From contig JAGYXB010000207.1 of the NCBI GenBank assembly GCA_022495005.1, positions 353,685 through 417,684 of the forward strand: a stretch of 64,000 bases of DNA, given 5' to 3'. Of the stretch, positions 1-12,414 are shown one piece after another (position 1 is the first letter of the stretch; each line of letters opens with the position of its first letter). A program made the translations under genes and the position numbers. The notes under the pieces were generated by a model, which saw only the letters and a list, made by a program, of their open reading frames with translations, did no database searches and was not told the origin of the DNA. Source of the DNA: Rhyacophila brunnea (Eukaryota > Arthropoda > Insecta > Trichoptera > Rhyacophilidae).

Positions 1-189
1 TTTATTTTTTGTTTGTAGTGAGTAATTACCAGCGGCGTTCGGTAACTTCTGAGACGAAGGGTGCTCGTCAAAATATCAAACCAAAATAAGTACGAGAAGT
101 AATATAGATAGGTATATACTTTACTAAAATGTTTCTTATTTATACATATTGATGAATATCTTAGAATAGTTAAGGGATGCAGTGACGTC

Positions 190-585
190 CTAGTCAACCG
201 CATAGTCTGCTCCATTGAAAACCGCTACTGCTCTCAAAAGTTGTGTAATATTTGTATGTTTTCGTTCCTTCATTTGCCGCTCTTTAATATGTGCCGCCCC
301 TATGCAACGCATGACCTGCTTACCCCGCGGGAAGTCACTGGGTATCGGATGACAAACTGGTATACTAAGCTCTCGATTAAAATCGGCTGTGCACTTGACG
401 ATAATAGCTTGCGAAAAAGCTCCAATGACGGTTGGTGTGATATTATTTGGAATCACAAATAATATAAGTACACAACTATAAACGAAACCTTGGAAGCTTT
501 TTTGAAACCATTCCTTGAAAAGGTTTTTAATCTTAAGTATTTTATGCGAATATAAATCATAAAAAGTAATGCGCTTTAAAACCAA
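190..585 (-). CDS. Unidentified 131-codon open frame
   Basis: An ATG-started frame of 131 codons ends in TAG. After the mariner transposase and the LINE tail near 37.8 kb it is among the longest uninterrupted frames here. The middle holds a hydrophobic stretch (around residues 35-58, rich in V, L, I, F) followed by a more polar, cysteine-containing C-terminal half with several K/R-E/Q runs. The C-terminal half coincides with a locally GC-richer stretch (about 180-420), which is unusual for noncoding DNA in this window. I do not recognise the family. No splice structure or neighbour supports it, and the 5' flank is ordinary AT-rich sequence. It could be an exon, a fragment of an unrecognised mobile element, or chance. 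Seen: open frame and composition. Function: unknown. Confidence 0.2.
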   Translation of the reverse strand: MVLKRITFYDLYSHKILKIKNLFKEWFQKSFQGFVYSCVLILFVIPNNITPTVIGAFSQAIIVKCTADFNRELSIPVCHPIPSDFPRGKQVMRCIGAAHIKERQMKERKHTNITQLLRAVAVFNGADYAVD

Positions 586-1111
586 GCAATCACGTAACTA
601 CAACGCTGGCACTGGCAATACAAGCAGACTATTTTTACCTTTATTGTATGTCAATTTTGTTGAATTGCTTCGATTGTTAAATGTATTGGCTGAGAAGAAA
701 TGATTGATGACTACGATGATTTATTTGCCAGCGGTGTGAATGTACTCTGGTGTCCATATTACATGCAACGGTACGATTAGGGTTTATTTGCGAGGAAGGT
801 AAAAACACGAGATGCTAGTTGTTACAATTTTTGTCAAAATAAAACTGATATTATATGACTAATCCGTCATCTCGTTTCTAACTTATATAATGCAACATTA
901 GGTTTCGAATCGCCATTTTTAGTATGCCTTGAGAAAAGTCAAATAAAATATCATCAATGGATTTTAGGATGAAAATTTAAAAATAAAAAAAACATCCAGA
1001 GCAGTAGAGTACTACACATTTTCGGTACTCCGGCTCCGTTTTTGTTCCGGGTAAAACCCCATTACTCCACTGCTCCTTGGAGGTCCGCAACAACGTTCTG
1101 TTAACTAGGTA
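586..1111. other. No gene seen
   Basis: AT-rich sequence without a recognisable frame. A short imperfect hairpin (GAGCAGTAGAGTA near 1001, TACTCCACTGCTCC near 1063) suggests a tiny palindromic repeat just upstream of the tRNA-like sequence. Confidence 0.4.
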
Positions 1112-1184
1112 GGTCACAGGTGGCTTAATTGGTAAAGCACAATGGTCGCCGACATATACCAGTTTGAGTCCTCTCCGGCGTCGT
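1112..1184 (+). repeat. tRNA-like relic (SINE head or tRNA pseudogene)
   Basis: The segment has an A-box-like TGGCTTAATTGGTAAAGC and, about 35 bases on, a B-box-like AGTTTGAGTCC with a partly pairing T arm, followed by a T-rich run. The acceptor ends do not pair well and the anticodon arm is poor, so a working tRNA is unlikely. Only this one copy with both boxes was seen in the window. A tRNA pseudogene or the head of a SINE are the likely explanations. Confidence 0.35.
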
Positions 1185-1186
1185 AT

Positions 1187-3756
1187 TTTTTCATTTTTTT
1201 TTAATATGTCTGTTTCTGCCGTATTTTCAAATTATGTACTTACCTAGTAAACGATACATTTATTTATAATAATCAATTGTGTACATATTGGGGAGGATAT
1301 ACTTTGTCATTTTTTATTTTATTTTGAACTAATAAATTATTCAGAATCTCTGATTCAATGACATGTTTGAGATATGCCTTACACATTTTTTGGATGAAGA
1401 ATCTGTTTTGGACCTTCTGGTTAGTAAAAAACCTGGTATTGCTTCAGAGCTTTGATGGATATAATAAAAATATGAGATAGACACAAGGACAATATCATAC
1501 ATTCGGTTTCTAAATAAAGTCTTGTTGTTAAACAAAAATATATTCAATTTATCATTAGCCATAATTGTGAGTTAGAATTTTTAGTTATTTATTAAAATTA
1601 TAGTGTCACTTATATTTGTGTATCATTTTCGGATTTGATTTGATATAATTGCATCTGGCCATGTAATATTATGACCATGATGATGACAGCACTTCTGCTT
1701 TCAAGTTCTGGTTCATTACGACAGACATAGCGAAATATTTTACTATGGCTATAAATACACTGAATGTACATAATGGAAGATATTACTGCACATTTTATGT
1801 AATACTTACTTAGAACTTTGATGGCTCATTCGGAAGGAGATTGACACTTTGTCGTTCATTAGCAGTTAAATACTATGAAATAAGCAATCCCATAATATCT
1901 AAGTAAATAGAAATTTTATAACGATCTAATAAAATTTATTAATACGCTCTCAGTTACGTGTGCTGTAGTAGATATTATTACCAATATAATCGATTTGGTA
2001 CTTACAAAACGTTAGGATCATACTTGCCTAACATTGTCACGTGACATTATTTTGGGGTTGAATAAATCAAATGGTATTTTTATTTAGGTAGGTACATACT
2101 AACTATGCATTATAAAGAGGTTTTTTTTACAACCTACTTATCGTGTATTGCAGATATTAAATTTTGAATACACATGAATGTGATGAAAATATATTTTTGA
2201 TATTGGATGAAGTTTTACAACCTGGCATTACTTTGTCGATACCAATGCAATAGGTTATCAAAGAAAATGCTCATCTATGCCGACTATGAAATTCATAAAA
2301 TACATTTTATAATCTACTTTTGAAAATACTTATTATACTGAAAGTACACTTGACTCAAAAGATATAGATTTCTCTCAACTAGAGAGATGTTATTTTTTAT
2401 GAATTTTTATCATTGTTCTGTAATCCAGTAGGGATCTTGGCTCTCTCCGGAAGAGGCTTGTTTTTTATACCTATACGATGGTTGTTTATCAATCGCTTAT
2501 AGTTAAAGCTTAAACTATTAGTCCATAAATAGAATTTTCCACCACACAACCACCGCTGCGGCCTGTCATTAATATTATATTATTTTTTCTTACCAGGATT
2601 TAAGTAATTACTTATTATTATTGTCTAAATTGAAAATATATTATTTACCACGCCATCCTTTTTGAATGAAAATAATTACGGTCTGAACGAGAAAATAGGT
2701 ATTAAATAAAATATATAATTATAAGTGGTCTCTTGCAGGACATTTTAATATTAATTTTAGTTGGGTTATGTTCAGTGGCGGTCGGTGGCTTTTAGAGTTT
2801 TATGGTAGGAGTGCACTGAAAACTTAGATTTTTAAAAAGAATATCCATTCGATGTAAAACAACTATATGGCCGATAACTGGATTATTCGTGTAAGTATGA
2901 TTTGTTACGTTTAGACTGCTATAAGTGTTTGGGAAGAGTATAATCTATACCTATACCTATAATAATACTATCTATCATAATCTATACCTACCGAGTTTGT
3001 GATACAACGTTGCAATATGTCACTGATATTAAAACTACTCTTAAAAATCATTATAATATGAGTTCTCACTTGTGCAATTTGACGTAATTTAAAAATCGAT
3101 TAACACAATATTTATCGAAATTAAAACAATATTTTAAAGGTAATTTAAAGTGGGTGATCGGAGCTTTTGTGATAATAAATTAAAACAGTGAAGCAGATTT
3201 CTTGTGCACCGATGTTTACGAAACGAGAGCAAAAACAGAGAAAAAAACTCTATGTTGTATGTTGGCTTGTTTTATAGAGTTAGTTGAACGTAAACATATT
3301 ATTGTGAGCTAAGCCACAAACTACCCCGAAAGCGACCGCAGCGCGTGCTCGTAAAGGGTCAGCGTACAGCTCGGTTAGCGAAACGATGCAAACCATTCAT
3401 TTTAATCGAAATATAAACCAATAAACTGATAATATAAATGCATTTATTATTAAAACGTGCAAAACCAATATGTCATTATTTAATCACTAATCGTATTACT
3501 TAATTGTATTCCTACAATTAAATATTGAATATAAACGAAGATAATTTATAGCGTAAGCATAATATGAAAGTGAATCTGAAAAAAGTCAGTGCCTATGATT
3601 GTCATATGTGTATTCTGCCCAAAATTGCAAGGATTTCATCACAATTTTAGATACCTAGGTACAAAGAAACAGCCAAAATTGTTATTACACATTAACTATG
3701 TAGATATGAAGTAGCTAAACCTGTGTAGTTTTAACTTTAAATAATACCCCCTTTTC
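1187..3756. other. No gene seen; AT-rich DNA
   Basis: About 2.5 kb with no recognisable frame. A CAGTGGCGG word at 2775 resembles the terminus of hAT-type elements found elsewhere in the window (CAGTGGCG), but no partner end was found downstream. A GC-richer patch lies around 3320-3380 without a frame. Confidence 0.4.
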
Positions 3757-4151
3757 ACGTGCATGGATTTACTGTTGACAGTAAGTATTATCGCAGCCAT
3801 TACAAGAAAATGTATGGGTAAACATGTACTATCCTGCAGTTGCATGCTTGCATGTATGAATTAAAAATCTTTGGAAGCTGATGAATTTTTATGCGACAGT
3901 AGGAAATTTCCGATCTGCGCCTGCGCAGTAGAACGATAGTGGAGAACCTGTAGGCAAAAAAACGAACTATACTCATTTTAAGGTTAACCGATTTTCACTA
4001 CCTGTCAAATAGTACCATAAAATACATAAGTACACACATAACAACATCGCGTCTCGCTTACTCTTGAAGAATGAGATTGGAGAATGGAGAGACAGTCAGT
4101 ACTTTTATAAGTAAACAGTTATTGTCACGATAGTTTAAAATCCATGCACGT
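3757..4151. repeat. Short MITE-like element with 14 bp inverted ends
   Basis: A perfect 14-base inverted pair, ACGTGCATGGATTT at 3757-3770 and its complement at 4138-4151, encloses about 370 bases. No reading frame is present. I could not find a convincing target-site duplication, so the true ends may lie slightly outside. Interpreted as a non-autonomous DNA element remnant. Confidence 0.4.
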
Positions 4152-4154
4152 GTA

Positions 4155-6945
4155 CAGGCGCTATAATAACATAATAACAACGATAATAATAATAAGTTGT
4201 TACGCCTTGTGATATTATCATGATATGAGGCGAATATAAAAATGCAACGTACCTACATCTTCAAATGGCTTCTCTATGTGGGATTAATTATTCACGTATT
4301 AGATAAGTTCACGGAATCAAAAAAACATGTAGGTAGGTACAAACATTCACAAGACAAACGTCATAATTAACCATTTACTTTTGTTGTCAAAATATTTGTA
4401 TATGTGTTGAGATAATTTTAGGTCGTACCTATGAGCAGTCCAGATGCCGATAGGCAGGACTGTTTTCCTATATTAAATTTTTCAGGTTCTACGTCTATTA
4501 ATAAGTTGATTTGTACAAATAGCAAAATAATCACTTTTATATTATGTGTAGTACCTACTTATCTAGAAGTTTACTTATATAAAATCTATTTTCATCATTA
4601 TTCCTAAGTTAATAGTAGGAAGTAATTATACAATTACTATGGTAGGTACGCCAGTGAACAAAAAAGATTATTTTAAGTGTCAACAATTATTTACTAGGTA
4701 CAATGTTTTCTTGGGAAGAATGGATATTGAATATTGGAGATACGTAGTATCTATATAGGTACTCGAGAAAAATCTTAACATGAAACATTTGGAATGAGTC
4801 AAGAGACTGATTTACAAGATAAAGAATTTATTATTCCAAGAATATTGTCAAGGAAAATCGAAACCGCTGTTTGATTCGTTCCACATAGGGATGTGCTTAG
4901 TATCGATTCTTTCTCCGATACTCTTCATCGGTTTAATGCAGTAGTGAATACTATCTACCCATTGAACGTGTCTAGACGATTAAAACAAATGAAAAGAATA
5001 AACATACATGGTTACTAGTTTAAAAAGGAACGCGCGGCAATTAATTATTCGGGTATTTTCGGTTTAACGTGAAAACTCCAAAAGACATGGTAAACGGATT
5101 ATTTTATATAAGTACAATAATAACGTGCTAGATATTTTTATACTAAGTATAAGATTGCTTAATATAAAATAGAAACACCTCCAGTTTTAATATTTATTCA
5201 AGTTCACAGAGATTGATCAACAATAAAAGAGTAAGTACATGAAAATAGATTAACAAGATAAGACGATTCGCTCGACCCAAAGGATTAGTTCACTTCAGGC
5301 GTGTATCGAATTTGACAACTAGATAACCACATTTAGCACTAGAAACGATCTCAACAGGCAGTGTAAGTTGCTTAGTCTCAAAATAGAGGACCTGTGTGAT
5401 CAAAATGACCAGAGCTAAGACTAAGCTAAAGCTGAGAGATTGTGAGTGAAGATTACTATTGTAGGGTTAAATCCTATTCCGTCTGCATAACGCTTGCGAC
5501 TTCCAGGCAGGTAGCGCGATTTATGGGACTTTTTTCGAAATCATGGCGGCTGCAATTCATTAAAATGGTAAGGAATTCAGGCCATTATTTTCACACTATT
5601 TACGGATGTAAATATGGAAGGTTAGATATATAATAATAAAATACTGCAGTATTGTTTAATTTTTGTGGAACAGTTTAGAATATTTTAAAAACAAAAAATA
5701 CGCTAGGATGTAGATATTTTGTATATCCGTTGGTATTAATTCAAGCAACGTTGAATACTTGCATATTTCGGTGTTTTCAAAACTAATAATTTCTTAGTAT
5801 CTACGTCTTTGGGGGAACATATTTTTTTAAATTGAAACTCCAGAGTCAGATAATCCAAACTTCTAGTAAGGCTAGCAAACTGAGCTAATCGCTAAAAAAA
5901 GCCACCTACTTCAACTCCGGCTAAGAAAATATTTTTGCTAAAACTTAAACCCCCTTTAATTCTTTTGCGTATCACTTGGGTAAACCACAGTTAGAGAAAT
6001 ACTGGTAATTATACAGTTTTACCCATTTTAATGGGCGTTGGAGGTGGTAGATGAGTGAGTTTATTCAAAAGAACCGGTATTTTCCACAATGAGCTAATAA
6101 GAGTAGATAGGTATACAATAATGATATTTTTTGCGATACGGATACTAAGTATTGATGTTTTTCTTTGGATAAGTACTGCATCTCTAAACCAATCTGCCTG
6201 TCGTTGTGAAGACAAAGAAATTTAAAGCAACAACGTCAATGGCGACAAATCAAACCTCGCCAGTTGTAAATCATCTGGAAATATAAAAAAGCTTGCATTA
6301 TGCATCGAGAGAATTTAAGTAGACTGGTTTCTGAGTGCAGTGGCTATCAACGTATAACTCACCAAAATGAAAGCACTGTTGTGACGCTTCGTTTATTTGC
6401 TATTATTTCTGTAAGTAGAAGTATGTAACTCATTTTGTAGGAAATAGTCTAATAATTAATCAGTCACGTTAGTAGATATATTATTTAACTTACATATTTT
6501 GCTACCATAGCCAATAGCAGGTTATACTTTTTGTTATGTAATATTTTTTTGAGAGCGAATGGAGTAATTTTCACTATCATGCAAAAGGAAAAACAATTAT
6601 TAACAAAGAGTACCTATATATTGTGAAAAATTAACTCTTTGTCTAAGAAATTAAAACATGTAAGCACCTACCTACTGTTTCCAAGGGAATGCAACAAAAT
6701 GGTTAACACAACAGTAACATAAGAATTATTCAGATTCGAATTAGTGATATATCGACAGAATACAACATTCCATACAATATCTAACACAAAATGAGTAAGG
6801 AAGCTTTTTTCACAAAAAAAGTTAATAGACATCTGACAAAAATCTGTAAGAATCACTCATATTACAATGTAGGTAGAGTTCAGTTTTTAGCAGGTACCTA
6901 CCTACACACAAAATATATTTCAGTAAGAACTTATAACGGTAACCG
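4155..6945. other. No gene seen; AT-rich DNA
   Basis: About 2.8 kb of AT-rich sequence. The short frames present have ordinary AT-rich composition and no family resemblance. A TAGTATCGATTC-type word near 4900 looks like a degraded element end, but I found no partner. Confidence 0.4.
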
Positions 6946-6990
6946 GACAAAATAGAACGTGACAAAACAGAACAGTGACAAAACAGAACA
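6946..6990. repeat. Short tandem repeat, about 16 bp unit, 3 copies
   Basis: Three near-identical head-to-tail units built on GACAAAACAGAACAGT (6946-6960, 6961-6976, 6977-6990). Confidence 0.75.
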
Positions 6991-7030
6991 GCCAGGGGAA
7001 AAATGAAATATTAATTTTTGTGGAATCTAT

Positions 7031-7045
7031 TTAGGTTAGGTTAGG
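7031..7045 (+). repeat. Interstitial TTAGG x3
   Basis: Three exact TTAGG units followed by one CTAGG. TTAGG is the common insect telomere unit; a tract this short may be chance or an end-repair scar. Confidence 0.5.
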
Positions 7046-7812
7046 CTAGGTCATTATTTCGTTGTATCTAGTCACCCAATCATTTTGAACATATTATATT
7101 GATTAAGATGAGATATCCTAAGTTTGCCGATAAAGTCCCGTTTATTTGAGGCTTTCTAGCGATTAGGAATGCAGAAATTAGGTATATAATTTGATTTATT
7201 ATGGCGTATTGAAAATCTGTGCTATTAAAAATCTATCAACATAATAGGGATAGGACAATTTCAATATTAAGTGTATATTTTTCCTGAAAGGACATATAAT
7301 GTCGATGTTGCCAGGCGATATTAGTGGTCAATTTTTTTTATTGAGGTTTTAATTTTTTTTCTTATAACCCACCAAAAATTGTTATGAATTCTTCAATAAA
7401 ACCAAGACAGAATCAGGGATTGATTGAAAATGCAATAATTGTACCATGCCATTGGCATGGTCGTAGAACGGTTCGTCCCATTTGAAAAAATAAAAATAGC
7501 GGGTAGTGCAATGTGATCAAAATTATCGATTCTTAGGATCCTCCATGGCTTAAATTATTTTATTTAGTAGCATTTTTGTATAAAATCACCCAGATTGGTT
7601 TCTTTACTATATCTATGCATATGACATTAGTTTTAGTATTATGGTTAATCCAGAAACAGTGTAGGTTGCATATATAGGTAGGTGAATAAATTAAATAACG
7701 ATAACCACTAACCACACTAAGTACACATTTTTATTAAAAAAAAGAAACAACAAGTCAAGTGTTCAAACTGCTTTAAGTAAAGTATCATGATCACAGTTTT
7801 TACTGTTTTTAG

Positions 7813-8219
7813 CATGGCCCCCGCTAGAGCCTGGGGGCCCGGGCTTTGAGGGGGCGTGGCGCGACTACCTTATAAATGAGATAAACACACATCACAAATT
7901 TGCTCTAATGGTCAAAAAGTCGCCTGTGGCGCTGTTTTACTTTAAGAATATTAACATTCTAAAATATGTGATTGTGTGCAAATTTTGATTATTGCATGTC
8001 GATATTCGAAAATTTCAAAACTCAAGTGGATTTATTGAAAAATACAAAAAATCGCTGAAAATACACTGAATAGGTAACCTTTATTTTATCTGGAACACCA
8101 TTTGGAAAAAGTTTCTGTAGAGCGTCGCACTGCTTTTAACCCTGACGATAGGTAGGGGGCCCGACAAAGATCCTGCCCTGCGGGCCCGCTTCAGGATATG
8201 GCGGCCATGGTGTATAGTG
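7813..8219. mobile_element. CATGGCC-ended MITE, copy 1
   Basis: The element starts CATGGCCCCCGC and ends GCGGCCATG, with GC-rich subterminal blocks (GGGCCCGGGC; GGGGGCCCGACAAAG) and an AT-rich core. Flanks GTTTTTAG and GTGTATAG match at 6 of 8 positions, a decayed 8 bp duplication. It shares ends and core with copies at 31025-31412 and 50089-50500 (opposite orientation) and a truncated copy at 11620. No coding capacity. The 8 bp duplication suggests hAT-type mobilisation; this is inference. Confidence 0.7.
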
Positions 8220-9020
8220 TTGTATTTGTATACCTAATGAAATCTTAACTAAACTAGATACATATCTCTAAAGTCACATTATTTTATTTGATACTAGGTA
8301 AGTATGGTAATTTTTTTATGATATTATCTATTTCTATATCTTGTATAACAGTTTATAAATGTCTAGTTGTTAACAATACTTAATTGCCTATTAAGCCCAA
8401 TTCATGTTTGCGGGCCATTATATGAAAATAATTGAATCGATAGCTCCACAAAAAACAGGTCCACGAAAGCGCTACCATTCTTAACATATTTTATTACATT
8501 GATTTGTAAACGACAGCTTTTGGTTTATCTGCCTACAACAGCACCATTGTCTCAGTATTTTTAACTAAGATATATTGCTGTCCATGTCCATATTGAACCA
8601 GTGGAAAGTAGGGTTTAGTGCGGAGCTTATTAATACATTTTGGTATTTAGCGTGTGTACCAGTGATTTTCAACCTTTTTTTTGTTGCTGACGGAACTCTT
8701 GAAATATTTTGTATAATCTCAAGGAACTTCCGCCTGGTACACATACTAATATAAAGATTCATAAATCGGTTTCAAGTTGTAAATACTTTATAGAAAATTC
8801 TCACATGGTTAGGAATCACTCGTCCATACTCTATTGACCAGTGTTTTGCAATCTTTTTCAGTTAGCTACACTTTAGCCTCTCAAATCTAAACTTGTCTCG
8901 TCTGCAACGTGTCAAATAGGTCGATTTGACGTCATCGTTATTCACAAAACACACGTTGCTAAATAGAGCTCCGCACATTGGTGGAAAGCGACTTTTTAGT
9001 TTGGAAAAAAACGCACACCG
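8220..9020. other. No gene; single hAT-like termini
   Basis: CAGTGATTTTCAACC near 8661 and CAGTGTTTTGCAATC near 8835 both resemble 5' ends of hAT elements (CAGTGnTTnnCAAnC). I found no matching right ends, so these are probably truncated elements. Confidence 0.35.
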
Positions 9021-9140
9021 ATATTCAATGAGTGTCATTGCATAAACCGAGAGCAGTTATCAGTATTTGACGTATGACGTATTCTTGACACATGCTTAAA
9101 TTTATCCCGATTTTTCCACATTCGAGATCGGTTGCCTGCT
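9021..9140 (-). repeat. Decayed repeat shared with 43354-43484
   Basis: About 120 bases align with 43354-43484 over blocks such as GCATAAACCGAGAG and CCACATTCGAGAT. Read on the minus strand the other copy is open and resembles the region before the C-terminal zinc knuckle of a non-LTR retrotransposon; this copy has a stop and shifts. Classification is tentative. Confidence 0.35.
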
Positions 9141-9357
9141 TCTCCACACCAGTTAGGTATTTCAGTTTCCATTATTTCTGAGTCCTGTTTTGTTCTTATT
9201 TCTATGAATAAGGAGGCCGTTTTCGCGACTTTTTTCCACTATATGGTATAGCAGTAATATTGAGTCCCCCAAAATCGTGTCGTTTGGAGAAAGCTGCTTC
9301 TGAGAAGCTGCTGCGGTAGAATATAGAACTCGCACTGTCGATTGTCATTAACATTGT

Positions 9358-9597
9358 CCCACGATGGCCACGCGGCTTAAGCGTCGGGCAATAGCGTCGT
9401 CTAGGTGTCTGGTTCGAATCCTGGGTATGTACAGTAGTCAATAGTCATATTGTTTTTCAATTTGTGTATGAGTTAGAGTATGGACCTAATAGGTTGAGCA
9501 AGTGGCTGACATCCTTTCTCGTAAAAACAAAATCTGTTAATAGAAACCTCCACTCTGTGGAGGCCCATATTTATGATCTTATTAGGATCGAACATGG
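9358..9597 (+). mobile_element. tRNA-derived SINE, copy 1
   Basis: The head carries a tRNA-like A box (TGGCCACGCGGCTTAAGCG) and a B box (GGTTCGAATCC, about 9411). The body contains the shared blocks GTTTTTCAATTTGTG, AGGTTGAGCAAGTGGCTGAC and a tail hairpin around GATCTTATTAGGATC. Three more copies lie on the minus strand at 26583, 52368 and 53146. SINEs are transcribed by RNA polymerase III from the internal boxes and moved by a partner LINE. The partner cannot be named from sequence alone. This copy diverges from the others in the anticodon arm. Confidence 0.85.
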
Positions 9598-9599
9598 TA

Positions 9600-10426
9600 T
9601 ATCTATATACCTACTTAATGTTATTATTAACTTAATGATTTGTTAAGTTATGGTACTTAGGTAATATAGTATACTTTATATTAGTCAATAATGTAAAAAA
9701 GTATCAAGGAAAGTCTCTGTTCAGTTTAAATATTCCTACAACAGTTTGCTGAAAAAAGCTGGGCTTTTTGCATATATTTGATTTGAGTGCAACACAAGTT
9801 GCAGTCGTTAGCGACTTGACTGCCTGCATTGATCTGCAAAGTCACGTCTACACGTCATTTCAACTCGCCCGAGCTCTGTTAGTACACATTATACAGCAAC
9901 CGAAGCTTTTTTGCTTTCCATAAATCGTCAGGCCATCAGTCTCACAATGAGACAGGAGGAAATCAATTATGGCTCAATCGGAGGATACAGTTGGAGCTGC
10001 ACTGCAGGTTGAGTGATAATTTGATCCGATTCTGAAGTATTGGAGGGCAGTTTTTGTGACAATTCCTTTGTGTAAATGTGGTACTGATGTGTACGTCGAT
10101 TGCTTTATTGTCAATGATATACGCATGCATGATCGAAGGTAAATATAATATGAACGACTGAATGATAATTGGTAAATATTTTGAAACATGACATTTTATA
10201 ATAATATGCCATTTTTTTATCATTACATATCAGTGACATTATAATCACTACATACCATTACTTACCATTTAGCAACTATTGGTAAGTACAAGTAGTCGAC
10301 ATTTTTTTACTTGCTTTTTCCTCCACCACCCGCACAGTCTCCACAGTCCAAACCCGTTATGCAGGCGTATACAGTGGCGTAAAGTACGTTAGGCGCTCTT
10401 TAAATTTATGCCGAAAGTTTCCCAGC
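9600..10426. other. No gene seen
   Basis: AT-rich with two moderately GC-rich patches. The overlapping minus-strand frames at 9963-10223 have no recognisable family. CAGTGGCGTAAAG at about 10372 resembles an hAT-type terminus without a partner. Confidence 0.35.
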
Positions 10427-10752
10427 GGGTCTATTCTATATACAAGGCTGCTTTCGGTCAGCTACGGCAGCTAAATATGGTAGGGAAGTATCGAATTATT
10501 AACACTTATTGACATTGTAACAATTACAATAATTTAAGTAGTTTTAATTGTTACTATAAGTGCTATGTTTTAACAGCAATTCTCTTGGCTGTGATAAATT
10601 TTAGACCGAGATAGACAGTTTTGACAGTTTAGACGGTTAACTTATTGTAATTGTTACAATTAGTGTTAATAATTCGATATTTTCCTACCCTATGTAGCTG
10701 CCGTAGCTGACCGAAAGCAGGCTTGTGTTCTTGTGTATAGCATAGAGCCGCA
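10427..10752. repeat. Inverted-repeat MITE, copy 1
   Basis: The two halves are inverted copies: GCTTTCGGTCAGCTACGGCAG (10452-10472) pairs with its complement (10694-10714), then ATGGTAGGG, ATCGAATTATTAACAC and TGTTACAATTACAATAA repeat inverted. The centre contains ATGTTTTAACAGCA. Parts of the family recur at 29290-29400 and at 34546-34700 plus 36783-36832, where a pogo-like element interrupts it. No coding capacity. Confidence 0.75.
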
Positions 10753-11085
10753 GGAGCAATTTCCCGTGCACTAGAGTGTGCGTGATTCCAACTTCGACAT
10801 AATGTACTTCGGTCAATTCTCGATGAGAAAGACATTCTTGCTCGCCGTAAAATGCCGCAAACTTTTTAAAGACTAAGAATTTTTTCCTCGTAGAGACCAA
10901 GTCGCAATGGCCGACGGGTACAACTGAGGGTCGGACCGACTTGAGAAGCTCTTCCCTTTCAACCGACATAATATGGGGACACTCCCGGAGGATGTGATTG
11001 GCATCCTGAAATTTGCCACATAAGCAAGTCGAAGATTCTATTAGGCCAAGCTGACAGAGCTTGGAGTCGGAACAACCGTGTGCGG
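10753..11085 (-). pseudogene. Non-LTR retrotransposon ORF2, C-terminal remnant
   Basis: On the minus strand a frame reads through a zinc-knuckle motif C-L-C-G, seven residues, H-I-L-R-E-C (C-x-C-x7-H-x4-C), preceded by an LGLIESS-type run. That is the standard C-terminal signature of non-LTR ORF2 proteins after the reverse transcriptase domain. About 90 further codons follow without a family I can name. The reverse transcriptase and endonuclease are absent, so this is a 5'-truncated dead copy. It directly abuts the inverted-repeat MITE. The clade (jockey-like) is inferred from motif spacing only. Confidence 0.7.
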
Positions 11086-11403
11086 TTTATGTTTTTATAT
11101 TTTTTTCTATTAAATTAGGTAATAACAGTAATATCACCATGCATAAGATGGCAATCGTCAAAACTATTTCTATCTTCTAGCTGTTTAGTGTTTAGCTTGG
11201 TGCTTAGTGTTTTCGAACCGCCAGCCCGTGGATCTATGAATACTTAATAAATAAAAAGATATTCTTAATTTAAAATTACAATGAGTACCTACTTATTATG
11301 AAATGAACTCTCTATACGTAGGTACCTACTCTACGAAATGAAAACCTGGACATTAAAGAAAGAACCATCATAAAACTGGAGGTTTTAGAGATGTAGGTAT
11401 ATC

Positions 11404-11619
11404 CAGTGGCGCACCCAGGGGGTGGGCCAGGGGGCCCTGGCACCCCCCAAAATAAAAATTATCAGAATGTAATTCACCAGCACATTTATAGAAAAATTTC
11501 TTATATTTTAATTTCTAACACAAAAATTTCGAAAATGTCGGGGTTTTTTAGAAACCCAATCCCTAATGGAACTGTCAAAAAACTCTCCGTATCCACCCGA
11601 ATTCCGGAGTGGTGTAGGT
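11404..11619 (+). repeat. Single hAT-like terminus CAGTGGCGCACCCAGGGGG
   Basis: The CAGTGGCG-C-CCCAGGGGG end is a typical left terminus of a CAGTGGCG-class hAT element. The sequence following is AT-rich, and the next repeat begins at 11620. No right end was found, so this is a truncated copy. The 72-codon frame across it starts inside the terminus and is not credible. Confidence 0.4.
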
Positions 11620-11860
11620 CATAGCTTGGGAGGGCTGACAGAGCTCTAGCCTGGGGGCCCGGGTTATGGGGGGCCCGGCGTGTCGGGTTGACCAGATAAG
11701 TGAGATAAACACACATCATAAATTAACTTTAATAGTAAAAAAAGTCGCCTGCGGCGCTATTATTCTTCTTGGCCATGACCATTTTCAATTACTTATATAA
11801 TTGTGCAATATATTTTCTGATTATTATGTGTCGATACTCGACAGCTCCAATATTGCCAAC
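11620..11860. mobile_element. CATGGCC-class MITE, truncated copy
   Basis: The left part (CATAGCTTGGGAGGG, GCTCTAGCCTGGGGGCCC, GAGATAAACACACATCA) matches the family at 7813, 31025 and 50089. The distal half and the far GC block are missing, and no duplication is visible. Confidence 0.6.
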
Positions 11861-12414
11861 GTTTAATAGAAGATGGCACCGAAAGAAGAAGAAGAAATAC
11901 ATCATGTTCAATAGTTTTCCAATGTACCTATGCATAAGTAATCTTAAGTAATTATTAAGTATATCTACTTTGCAAAATATTTCAAAATAAATTTGCATTT
12001 TTTGCCAAGGATATTTATATTATTACTTACTGTATTAATATTTTATAGTGATGTACTTCGTATAATATAAAATATGTAGGTATTATATTATATATAGGTA
12101 CGTACCTACCTACCTAGGTAGAGATTTATAAACATTGCACAACCTACGGCTGCAACAGTGATTATCCAGAAATACTTTCGAAATAAATAAATTATTTAAC
12201 GTTGTCGAGTTGATTTCCTTTGCTCGCTGCAGCCATAAAAGCTATTAAGAAGTTATTTGCAAAACTTAAATGAAACAATAATAGTAATATTATGACTAAG
12301 ATTTTTAACTTTTTTAACATTTTCGTTTGATTTACTGTTTAAGCGAGCATGCAAACATGAGCTCATACTAGAATCCATTTTTATAATTATTCATACAATA
12401 TAGTAGCTATAGGT

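Noticed and set aside
1112..1184. Functional tRNA gene
   Set aside because: Boxes are present but the acceptor and anticodon stems do not form.
11406..11624. Frame starting M-A-H-P-G-G-G
   Set aside because: The proline/glycine run is the translated hAT terminus CACCCAGGGGGTGGGCC.
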